Shown piece after piece: positions 1-6,142 of a stretch of DNA of 6,142 nt. This stretch comes from Pseudomonadota bacterium (lineage in GTDB: Bacteria; Pseudomonadota; Alphaproteobacteria; Reyranellales; Reyranellaceae). The stretch spans positions 1 to 6,142 of the forward strand of contig JAEZHS010000086.1 in the NCBI GenBank assembly GCA_023436825.1, written 5' to 3'. The first letter of the stretch is position 1; the number at the start of each line of letters is the position of its first letter. Made by a program: the position numbers and the translations under genes. The notes beneath the pieces are model-generated. The model worked only from the letters and a program-made list of their open reading frames with translations. It ran no database searches and had not been told where the DNA came from.

Positions 1-2872
1 CCTGGAGCCGGGCGTGCAGAGCTGCGAGGAGACGCTTGGCCTCGGCAGGGGTTCGTGCCGCGACAGCGGTTGGTTGCTGGTCACCATCCTGCGCCATCTC
101 GGCTTCGCCGCGCGCTTCGCCTCGGGCTACCTGATCCAGCTCATGCCCGACGAGAAGCCGCTCGAAGGGCCGGAAGGCCCGACGCACGACTTCACCGACC
201 TCCATGCCTGGTGCGAGGTCTACCTGCCGGGGGCAGGCTGGATTGGGCTCGACCCGACCTCGGGTCTGCTGACCGGCGAGGGCCACATCCCGCTCGCCTG
301 CACGCCCGAACCGTCGAGTGCCGCGCCGATCGAGGGCGCGGTCGCCGAGAGCGAGGTCGCCTTCTCCTACGACATGAAGGTGACGCGCGTACGCGAGACA
401 CCGCGCACCACCAAACCCTACAACGACGAGCAATGGGCCGGGCTCCTGGCCGTCGGCGAGGTGATCGAGAGCGACATCGGCAAGCACGACCTGCGTCTGA
501 CCATGGGCGGCGAGCCGACCTTCGTGTCGATCGACGACATGGACGGCGCGGAATGGAACACCGAGGCTCTGGGACCGGAGAAGCGGCGCAAGGCGGGCGT
601 GCTGTTCCGCAAGCTCGCCGACCGCTTCGCGGCGGGTCCGTTGCTGCATTTCGGCCAGGGCAAGTGGTATCCCGGCGAGCAATTGCCGCGCTGGGCCCTC
701 ACCTGCCATTGGCGCAAGGACGGCGAAGCGATCTGGCGCGACCGGCATCTCTATGCGCTGGAGGACAAGCCGACGGGCGCCACACCGGAAATGGCGCAGC
801 GCTTTGCGATTGCCTTCGCGCAACGCCTGCAACTCGATCCCAGCTATCTCTTCGGCGCCTTCGAGGACACCTGGTACTACCTGTGGCGCGAGCGGCGGCT
901 GCCGAGCAACGTCACGGTCGACCAGGCCAAGGTGAAGGATCCGCTGGAACGCGAGCGCCTGGCGCGCGTGTTCGAGAAAGGGCTGGAGAGCGCCGTCGGC
1001 ACCGTGTTGCCGATTCAGCGCGAACATAACGGCCGCGGCCGCTGGCGCAGCGGGCCGTGGTTCCTGCGCTCGGAGAAGTGCTACCTGATCCCCGGAGATT
1101 CTCCGCTCGGCTACCGCCTGCCGCTCGATTCGTTGCCGTGGGCCGCGCCGGCCGACCTCGACTTCATGGTCGAGCCCGACCCGATGGTGTCGCATCCCGC
1201 GCTGCCGCCGCTCGATGCCTTTCGCCGTGCCCCGATGCTGCGCCGTCAGGAACGCGGGGTGCCCGACGACGCCAACGGCGACGGTGAGGCGCGCCGCGAC
1301 GCCTGGCGCCGCGCGTTGGCACCCGACCTCGGCGGGGGTCCGGGCGTCGGCCAGTCGGCCGGCAACATCGTGCGCACCGCCATCGCCTTCGAGCCACGCG
1401 ACGGTCATCTCTTCGTCTTCATGCCGCCGACCGAGCGCACCGAGGACTATCTCGACCTCGTCACGGCGATCGAGGACACAGCCGAGGAGCTCGGCCAGCC
1501 GGTGTTCATCGAAGGCTATGGGCCGCCCGGCTCGGACCCGCGTCTGATCAATTTCAGCGTCACGCCCGACCCCGGCGTCATCGAGGTCAACATCCATCCG
1601 TCAATGAGCTGGCACGAGCTCGTGAAGAAGACCGAGATCGTCTACGAGGAAGCGCGCACCACACGGCTCGGCGCCCAGAAGTTCATGATCGACGGCCGCC
1701 ACACCGGCACCGGCGGCGGCAATCACGTGACCCTGGGCGGACCGTCAGCAGCGGACTCCCCGCTGCTGCGGCGGCCCGACCTGCTGAAGAGCCTTCTGGG
1801 CTACTGGCTCAACCATCCTTCGCTGTCCTACCTGTTCTCCGGCCTGTTCATCGGCCCGACCAGCCAGCATCCGCGCGTCGACGAGGCGCGCAACGATGCG
1901 CTGCACGAGCTCGAGATCGCCTTCCGCCAGATCAAGTCCGGCCAGCAGGCGCCTCCCTGGCTGGTCGACCGCGTCTTCCGCAACATCCTGGTCGATGCCA
2001 CCGGCAACACCCACCGCACCGAGTTCTGCATCGACAAGCTGTTCACGCCGGACTCGGCCTCGGGCCGGCGCGGTCTCCTGGAGATGCGGGCCTTCGAAAT
2101 GCCGCCGCACTGGCGCATGAGCGTGGCCCAGCAGGCGTTGCTGCGCGGCCTGGTCGCCAAGTTCTGGGACCGGCCCTACGAGCGCACGCTGACGCGCTGG
2201 GGAACGCGCCTGCACGACGACTTCATGCTGCCGCACTTCGTCTGGCAGGATTTTTCGGACGTGCTGGCCGATCTCGCCGAAGCCGGCTACCGCTTCTCAT
2301 CCGACTGGTTCGCGCCGCACTTCGAATTCCGCTTCCCCAAGGTCGGCGAGGTGGCGCAGCGCGGCATCGAACTCGAGCTGCGCCATGCGCTGGAACCCTG
2401 GCACGTGCTGGGCGAGGAGCCAGGCGGCGGCGGCACCGTGCGCTATGTCGATTCCTCGGTCGAGCGCCTGCAGGTCAAGGCCATTGGCCTGAACGAGCAG
2501 CGCCATGTCGTCTCCTGCAACGGCTGGCGCCTGCCGCTGCGCGCCACCGGCACGGTCGGCGAGTACGTCGCGGGCGTGCGCTATCGCGCCTGGCAGCCGC
2601 CCAATGCGCTGCATCCGACCATCGGCATCCATGCGCCGCTGGTGTTCGACATCTACGATTCCTGGAACGGCCGGTCCCTCGGCGGCTGCAGCTATCACGT
2701 GGCCCACCCCGGCGGCCGCAACTACGACCGCATGCCCGTCAACGCCAACGAGGCCGAGGCCCGCCGCCGCGCCCGCTTCTTCGCGATCGGCCATTCACCC
2801 GGCGAGATGGCAGAGCCGCGGCCGATCGACAATCCGGAGCATCCGCTGACATTGGATTTGAGAAGGGCTTAG
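1..2872 (+). CDS. Transglutaminase-like/DUF2126 putative amidoligase fusion protein, 5'-partial
   Basis: This is the C-terminal 956 residues of a large two-domain protein. The frame is open from base 2 (base 1 ends the previous codon), so the GTG at 14 is internal and the true start lies upstream. Full-length relatives are, from memory, about 1,100 residues, so roughly 150 are missing. The first domain is the core of a transglutaminase-like fold. A Cys in GSCRDS (56-58), a His in LHAW (203-205) and an Asp in GLDPT (251-253) form the expected Cys-His-Asp triad, so it looks catalytically intact. From about 473 the DUF2126 domain begins with LRLTMGGEPTF (491-523) and continues with EVNIHPSMSW (1583-1612), GGGNHVTLGGP (1712-1744), HRTEFCIDKLF (2012-2044) and LEMRAFEMPPHW (2078-2113). 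Pfam describes DUF2126 as a putative amidoligase. The reaction and substrate are unknown. The inferred role is making or editing an amide-linked peptide product in the cytoplasm, together with the ATP-grasp protein encoded downstream. The TAG stop is at 2870-2872. Confidence 0.95.
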   Translation, partial: LEPGVQSCEETLGLGRGSCRDSGWLLVTILRHLGFAARFASGYLIQLMPDEKPLEGPEGPTHDFTDLHAWCEVYLPGAGWIGLDPTSGLLTGEGHIPLACTPEPSSAAPIEGAVAESEVAFSYDMKVTRVRETPRTTKPYNDEQWAGLLAVGEVIESDIGKHDLRLTMGGEPTFVSIDDMDGAEWNTEALGPEKRRKAGVLFRKLADRFAAGPLLHFGQGKWYPGEQLPRWALTCHWRKDGEAIWRDRHLYALEDKPTGATPEMAQRFAIAFAQRLQLDPSYLFGAFEDTWYYLWRERRLPSNVTVDQAKVKDPLERERLARVFEKGLESAVGTVLPIQREHNGRGRWRSGPWFLRSEKCYLIPGDSPLGYRLPLDSLPWAAPADLDFMVEPDPMVSHPALPPLDAFRRAPMLRRQERGVPDDANGDGEARRDAWRRALAPDLGGGPGVGQSAGNIVRTAIAFEPRDGHLFVFMPPTERTEDYLDLVTAIEDTAEELGQPVFIEGYGPPGSDPRLINFSVTPDPGVIEVNIHPSMSWHELVKKTEIVYEEARTTRLGAQKFMIDGRHTGTGGGNHVTLGGPSAADSPLLRRPDLLKSLLGYWLNHPSLSYLFSGLFIGPTSQHPRVDEARNDALHELEIAFRQIKSGQQAPPWLVDRVFRNILVDATGNTHRTEFCIDKLFTPDSASGRRGLLEMRAFEMPPHWRMSVAQQALLRGLVAKFWDRPYERTLTRWGTRLHDDFMLPHFVWQDFSDVLADLAEAGYRFSSDWFAPHFEFRFPKVGEVAQRGIELELRHALEPWHVLGEEPGGGGTVRYVDSSVERLQVKAIGLNEQRHVVSCNGWRLPLRATGTVGEYVAGVRYRAWQPPNALHPTIGIHAPLVFDIYDSWNGRSLGGCSYHVAHPGGRNYDRMPVNANEAEARRRARFFAIGHSPGEMAEPRPIDNPEHPLTLDLRRA

Positions 2873-2886
2873 GGGCCGCCTCTCGG

Positions 2887-3007
2887 CCTTCATGCTCCTC
2901 TCCCCTCCTTTGCGGGAGAGGCTGGGTGAGGGGGTGATGCAGGAGATAGCCTTCGCGGCTCACCCCCTCACCTAACCTTTCCCCCAAGGGGGAGAGGAAC
3001 ATGAAGG
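2887..3007. repeat. ~121-bp imperfect palindromic intergenic repeat
   Basis: The outer arms 2887-2905 and 2989-3007 are reverse complements at 18 of 19 positions. The inner arms 2914-2937 and 2960-2983 match at 21 of 24 positions and contain GGTGAGGGGGTGA. The central loop is 2938-2959. Each half also forms its own short hairpin: CCTCTCCC (2897-2904) pairs with GGGAGAGG (2914-2921), and 2976-2985 pairs with 2988-2997 with one G-U pair. The element is thus two inverted hairpin units, as in REP/BIME-type elements. Its core (CCTCTCCCC, GGTGAGGGGG) resembles dispersed intergenic repeats that I recall from many GC-rich proteobacteria; copy number cannot be judged from one window. It starts 15 bp after the stop of the amidoligase gene and could slow transcription or protect the 3' end of the message. 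No U-run follows, so it is not a classical intrinsic terminator. Confidence 0.85.
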
Positions 3008-3009
3008 CA

Positions 3010-3031
3010 ATGACGATGCCGGCGACGTCAT
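3010..3031. promoter_or_regulatory. 22-bp dyad, candidate operator upstream of the ATP-grasp gene
   Basis: ATGACG (3010-3015) and CGTCAT (3026-3031) form a perfect 6-bp inverted repeat. GCCGGC (3018-3023) is a palindrome with exactly the same centre, so 9 of 11 base pairs across 22 bp are symmetric. It lies outside the long repeat and 68 bp before the ATG of the ATP-grasp gene, a plausible place for a regulator site. No regulator gene is in the window and no convincing -35/-10 pair is seen nearby. The site could equally be a small hairpin, debris from the adjacent repeat, or chance. Confidence 0.3.
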
Positions 3032-3099
3032 GAGCCCCGGTAGACCCCGCCTCCGCCTCATGCGAATTTAGCCGCTCCTGTCACTTCTTCCGCGAGCCC

Positions 3100-5598
3100 A
3101 TGGAGTCGTTGCGCGGCCTCTCATCCTCGCCGGCAAGCGCATATGACGAGCTGGTCACCGGCCAGAAGTCGATCCGCTATCACTGGCAAGGCATCTTAAG
3201 CGTCATCCGCGCGCTGCCCGGCGGGCTCGGCGAGCGCGTCGAGAGCGCACGCCGCCAGCTCGAGGAATCCGGCGCCACGGTCAACCTGCTGGACGACCGC
3301 GGCGCGTCGCGCTGGATGTTCGATCCGCTGCCCTTCGTCATCACGCCCGACGAATGGTCGGAGATCGAAAGCGGCGTCATCCAGCGCGCCCGACTGCTCG
3401 ATGCCGCGCTGGCCGATCTCTACGGCCCGCAGACCCTGCTGAAGGACCGTCTGCTGCCGCCGATGCTGGTCCACGCCAACCGGCACTTCCAGCGGCCCTG
3501 CCGCGTCACCGACGGCAAGGCGCCGACGCGCTACCTCTCCCACTACGCCGTCGACCTGGTGCGGTTGAGCAACGGCCGCTGGCACGTGCTGGCCGATCAC
3601 ACCGAGGTGCCGTCGGGCATCGGCTATGCCATCGAGATGCGGCGCGTGCTGGCGAGAAGCCTGCCCGAGGCGTTCCGCTCCATCCCGGTGCGTCACCTGC
3701 GGCCGTTCATCGATCGCTGGCACGATTCGCTACTCGCCATGGCGCCAGCCGGCCTGGCGCAACCCAACATGGCGGTGCTGACGCCGGGCTCGCTGTCGTC
3801 GACCTACTTCGAGCATGTCTATCTCTCGCGCATGCTCGGCGTGCCGCTGGTCGAGGGCGGTGACCTGGTGACGCGCGGCGACGAGGTCTCGATCAAGACC
3901 CTGGCCGGCCTGCGGCCGGTGCACGTCCTCCTGCGCCGCCTCGACAGCGCGTTCGCCGATCCACTCGAATTGCGCGCCGATTCCGCGCTCGGCATCACCG
4001 GCCTGGTCGAGACCACGCGCGAGGGCACGATCGCGCTCGCCAATGCGCTGGGCTCGGGCCTGGTCGAGACGCCGGCCATGATGCCGTTCCTCGAGCGGCT
4101 GAGCGAACGGCTGCTCGGTCAGCCGCTTCAGCTGCCGTCGCTCGACGTGTGGTGGCTGGGCGAACCCGCCGCGCTCAGCTTCGCGCTGGCCAATCTCGAC
4201 CTGATGATCATACGGCCCTGCCTGGAGGCCGATCGCGAGCCGATCATCGTCGGCATGCTGGAGCCGGCGCAGCGCAGGGCACTGGAGGAGCGCATCCGCG
4301 CCCAGCCGGGCCACTTCGTGGCGCAATATCCGGTGACGCCCTCGCTCAGCCCGAAATGGGACGGCAGCAACCTGGCGCCGGCCGCCATGGTGCTGCGCGT
4401 GTTCGTCGGCGCCGAGGGCTCCTCCTATCGCGTGTTGCCGGGCGGCCTGGCGCGCGAGCCGCTGGGCGACACCTGCCTGCGCTCGCTCGGCCGTCTCAAC
4501 GGCACGCTGAAGGATGTCTGGGTTCTGGCCGAGGACGCGGCCGACGTACAGCTTCCCTCGTCGCGGCGTTTCCACCAGCTTTCGGTCGAGCGCGGCGGGG
4601 CGGACCTGCAAAGCCGCGTCGCCGACAATCTCTTCTGGCTCGGCCGCTACATCGAGCGTCTCGACAGCGACGCCCGCCTGCTGCGCACCACGGCGACCAA
4701 GATGGCGACCGGCGCGGTGAGCCCGCGCGATGCCGTCGAATTGCGCCTGCTCGGCCGCCTGCTGAGCGAGGCCAATCTGATGGATCAGGCGGCCGCCCTG
4801 TCGGCGCCGGAGAACGCCGCCTTCCAGCAGGGACTCACCGCCGTCGCCGCCGACAATCGCGGCCTCATCACCGTGCTTGATTCGATCCAACGCCTGACCA
4901 GCTCAATGCGCGAACGCTTTTCGGTCGACATGATCACGGCGGCCGGCCCGGTGATGGCCGGGGTCCGCCAGCGCCTGCTGGCCACGCGCGGCCAGCTCGA
5001 TCCGTTGCTCGCCGCGCTCGACGAGATCGTGCAGTTCGTGGCCATCCTGTCGGGCCTCGCCCAGGAGAACATGACGCGCGGCACGGGTTGGCGTTTCCTC
5101 GACCTCGGACGGCGGCTGGAACGCGCACAGTTCGTGGTGACTGGCGCGCTCGGACCGTTCGCCCATTCGCCGATCGACTGGGAGGCGGCGATGTGGGTGG
5201 CGCTGGAACTCTGCGACAGCACCATCACCTACCGCACGCGCTATCTCGGCCAGCTCCAGCCGGCGCCGGTGCTCGACCTCGTGATGCTCGACGACAGCAA
5301 CCCGCGCTCGCTCGCCTTCCAGCTGCGCGCCATCGAAGGCCATCTCGATTATCTCGCGCGCGTCTCGGGCGTGCGCGTGGCGGCGCTGCCGCCGGCGCTC
5401 GATCACGACCTCGCCGCCGCCGTGAAGCAGTTCGCCGGCGACGAGCAGGTGTGGCGCCACGAAGGCCTGGCCCTTGCCCTGTTGCGCGATCTCGCCGTCG
5501 AAACCGACCACCGGCTCGACGGCCTCTCCGAGGCGATCACCAGGGCCTACTTCTCCCACGTCCCGGCGGCGCAGGCCGTCGGCCTGTCGACGGCATAG
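3100..5598 (+). CDS. Circularly permuted type 2 ATP-grasp/alpha-E domain fusion protein
   Basis: This complete 832-residue protein starts at ATG 3100. That is the first ATG after an in-frame TGA at 3031, and no other usual start codon lies between them. The ribosome binding site is poor (only GAG at 3094-3096). Residues ~10-490 form a circularly permuted ATP-grasp domain (DUF404/DUF407, COG2308). The domain opens with YDELV and carries DPLPFVI, then PSGIGYAIEMR (171-181), YFEHVYL around Glu238, VEGGDL (251-256), RRLD (279-282), NALGSG (315-320) and KDVWVL (471-476). ATP-grasp enzymes activate a carboxylate as acyl-phosphate and join it to an amine or similar nucleophile. The substrate here is unknown. 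From residue ~503 (LQSRVADNLFWLGRYIER) to ~820 lies an alpha-E (DUF403, COG2307) helical domain, which in many genomes is a separate neighbouring gene. No signal peptide or membrane segment is seen. The next gene starts 10 bp after the stop, which points to co-expression with a transglutaminase. Confidence 0.96.
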   Translation: MESLRGLSSSPASAYDELVTGQKSIRYHWQGILSVIRALPGGLGERVESARRQLEESGATVNLLDDRGASRWMFDPLPFVITPDEWSEIESGVIQRARLLDAALADLYGPQTLLKDRLLPPMLVHANRHFQRPCRVTDGKAPTRYLSHYAVDLVRLSNGRWHVLADHTEVPSGIGYAIEMRRVLARSLPEAFRSIPVRHLRPFIDRWHDSLLAMAPAGLAQPNMAVLTPGSLSSTYFEHVYLSRMLGVPLVEGGDLVTRGDEVSIKTLAGLRPVHVLLRRLDSAFADPLELRADSALGITGLVETTREGTIALANALGSGLVETPAMMPFLERLSERLLGQPLQLPSLDVWWLGEPAALSFALANLDLMIIRPCLEADREPIIVGMLEPAQRRALEERIRAQPGHFVAQYPVTPSLSPKWDGSNLAPAAMVLRVFVGAEGSSYRVLPGGLAREPLGDTCLRSLGRLNGTLKDVWVLAEDAADVQLPSSRRFHQLSVERGGADLQSRVADNLFWLGRYIERLDSDARLLRTTATKMATGAVSPRDAVELRLLGRLLSEANLMDQAAALSAPENAAFQQGLTAVAADNRGLITVLDSIQRLTSSMRERFSVDMITAAGPVMAGVRQRLLATRGQLDPLLAALDEIVQFVAILSGLAQENMTRGTGWRFLDLGRRLERAQFVVTGALGPFAHSPIDWEAAMWVALELCDSTITYRTRYLGQLQPAPVLDLVMLDDSNPRSLAFQLRAIEGHLDYLARVSGVRVAALPPALDHDLAAAVKQFAGDEQVWRHEGLALALLRDLAVETDHRLDGLSEAITRAYFSHVPAAQAVGLSTA

Positions 5599-5601
5599 GA
5601 G
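5597..5601 (+). promoter_or_regulatory. Ribosome binding site overlapping the upstream stop codon
   Basis: AGGAG lies 7 bases before the ATG at 5609 and uses the last two bases of the TAG stop (5596-5598) of the ATP-grasp gene. This strong Shine-Dalgarno match fixes the start of the transglutaminase gene. It also suggests that ribosomes finishing the ATP-grasp gene can restart here, giving translational coupling. Confidence 0.85.
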
Positions 5602-5608
5602 AAGCGGC

Positions 5609-6142
5609 ATGAAGTACCAGCTTTCCCATCGCACGTCGTACACCTACGCCAGCACCGTAGATTCGGCACAGCATATCGCCCATCTGCGCGCCCGCTCCTT
5701 TCCCGGCCAGACGGTCGGCGCGATCAGCATCGAGACCAACCCCATCCCGGCATTGGCGGTTCAGCACATCGACCATTTCGGCAACAACATCGACATCTAT
5801 CGCCTCGACAAGCCGCACAACCGCTTCGACATAGAGGTGCGCGCGGCAATCGACGTGCGCTTCCCCGACCCGCCGCCGGCCGCCTCGACGCCACCCTGGG
5901 AAGACGTGCGAGCGGCTCTCGACGGCAACGGCTTTCCGGTCTCGGTCGAAGCGAGCGAGTTCGTTCACGAATCGCCGCTGGTTCCGGCCGTCGAGGCACT
6001 GAAGGCCTATGGCGCCCAATCGCTGCCCCCGGGCCGCCCGATCCTCGAAGCGGCGCGCGAGCTCACCTCGCGCATCAGGAAGGACTTCGAATACCATCCC
6101 GGCGCCACCGACATCAGCACGCCATTGGCCGAGGTCTTCGCC
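5609..6142 (+). CDS. Transglutaminase family protein, 3'-partial
   Basis: The frame opens at ATG 5609 and encodes 178 residues with no stop before the window ends. The protein begins MKYQLSHRTSYTYAS, typical of the N-terminal beta-rich domain of bacterial transglutaminase-like proteins (Bact_transglu_N, COG1305). HIDHFGNNIDIYRLDKPH (about residues 53-70) matches the conserved part of that domain. It is followed by a proline-rich stretch, PPWEDVRAAL, ESPLVP and LPPGRP, then the start of the catalytic core with RKDFEYHPGATDISTPLAEVFA. In relatives this last motif is followed within a few residues by the catalytic cysteine (GVCQDFAH type), so the active site lies just outside the window and catalytic competence cannot be judged. 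Relatives are usually about 270-300 residues. No signal peptide is present. It is probably in an operon with the ATP-grasp/alpha-E gene. The inferred role is cleaving or exchanging amide bonds made by the ligase domains; true protein cross-linking is possible but less likely. Confidence 0.94.
   Translation, partial: MKYQLSHRTSYTYASTVDSAQHIAHLRARSFPGQTVGAISIETNPIPALAVQHIDHFGNNIDIYRLDKPHNRFDIEVRAAIDVRFPDPPPAASTPPWEDVRAALDGNGFPVSVEASEFVHESPLVPAVEALKAYGAQSLPPGRPILEAARELTSRIRKDFEYHPGATDISTPLAEVFA

Noticed and set aside
14..16. GTG as the start codon of the first gene
   Set aside because: The frame is open to the window edge, and the residues before it (LEPG) and after it match the interior of the transglutaminase domain, so the true start is upstream.
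2892..2975. Plus-strand 27-codon ORF (MLLSPPLRERL...) that could be a substrate peptide
   Set aside because: It lies wholly inside the palindromic repeat and has no ribosome binding site, so its reading frame is best explained by the repeat.
2976..2997. Intrinsic terminator
   Set aside because: The stem is strong (10 pairs, one of them G-U), but no U-run follows and the hairpin is part of the larger palindromic repeat.
2739..3002. Minus-strand 87-codon ORF beginning MFLSPLGERLGEG
   Set aside because: Its N-terminal half is a translation of the palindromic repeat and the rest is antisense to the end of the DUF2126 gene. Such repeat-derived ORFs are a common annotation artefact.
3001..3033. 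Plus-strand ten-codon ORF (MKAMTMPATS)
   Set aside because: It is very short, overlaps the end of the repeat and the dyad, and nothing beyond its start and stop codons supports it as a gene.
3040..3069. Possible sigma-70 promoter (TAGACC, then GAATTT)
   Set aside because: The -35-like hexamer matches 4 of 6 consensus bases but the -10-like hexamer matches only 2 of 6, which is too weak to call.
3730..4890. Minus-strand 386-codon ORF
   Set aside because: It is fully antisense to the well-recognised ATP-grasp/alpha-E gene. Long open antisense frames are expected in DNA with this third-position GC bias, and its sequence resembles no family I know.
5537..6097. Minus-strand 186-codon ORF over the third gene
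   Set aside because: The opposite strand encodes a clear transglutaminase N-terminal domain with a strong ribosome binding site, so this is an antisense shadow.

Overview
The window comes from a GC-rich bacterium. The codon usage is strongly biased to G or C at third positions, and the proteins read most like alphaproteobacterial homologues. This assignment rests on style and recall only; no marker gene is present. Three protein-coding genes lie on the + strand and fill almost all of the window. Two of them run off the edges.

Layout: (1) 1-2872 is the 3' part of a large gene with a transglutaminase-like cysteine-protease-fold domain followed by a DUF2126 putative amidoligase domain. (2) 2873-3099 is a 227-bp gap that holds a ~121-bp imperfect palindromic repeat (2887-3007) and a separate 22-bp dyad (3010-3031). 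(3) 3100-5598 is a complete 832-residue protein that joins a circularly permuted type 2 ATP-grasp domain to an alpha-E (DUF403) domain. (4) 5609-6142 is the 5' part of a second, shorter transglutaminase-like gene. It is cut off by the window end just before its expected catalytic cysteine and stays open to the last base.

Together these genes match a conserved but biochemically uncharacterised bacterial neighbourhood: transglutaminase-like proteins, DUF2126, circularly permuted ATP-grasp and alpha-E. It has been proposed from comparative genomics to make and remove peptide or amide linkages, and related loci often include the proteasome-like Anbu peptidase. The working model is that two ATP-dependent ligase-type domains (ATP-grasp and DUF2126) form an amide or isopeptide bond, while the transglutaminase-fold domains cleave or exchange such bonds. 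The alpha-E domain is an accessory of unknown role. No substrate peptide, Anbu gene or transporter is visible here. All products look cytoplasmic, with no signal peptide or membrane segment in the parts that can be read.

Genes 2 and 3 are tightly linked: there is a 10-bp gap, and the ribosome binding site overlaps the upstream stop codon. Gene 1 is separated from them by the repeat-bearing gap, so gene 2 may have its own promoter. I could not identify a convincing one.
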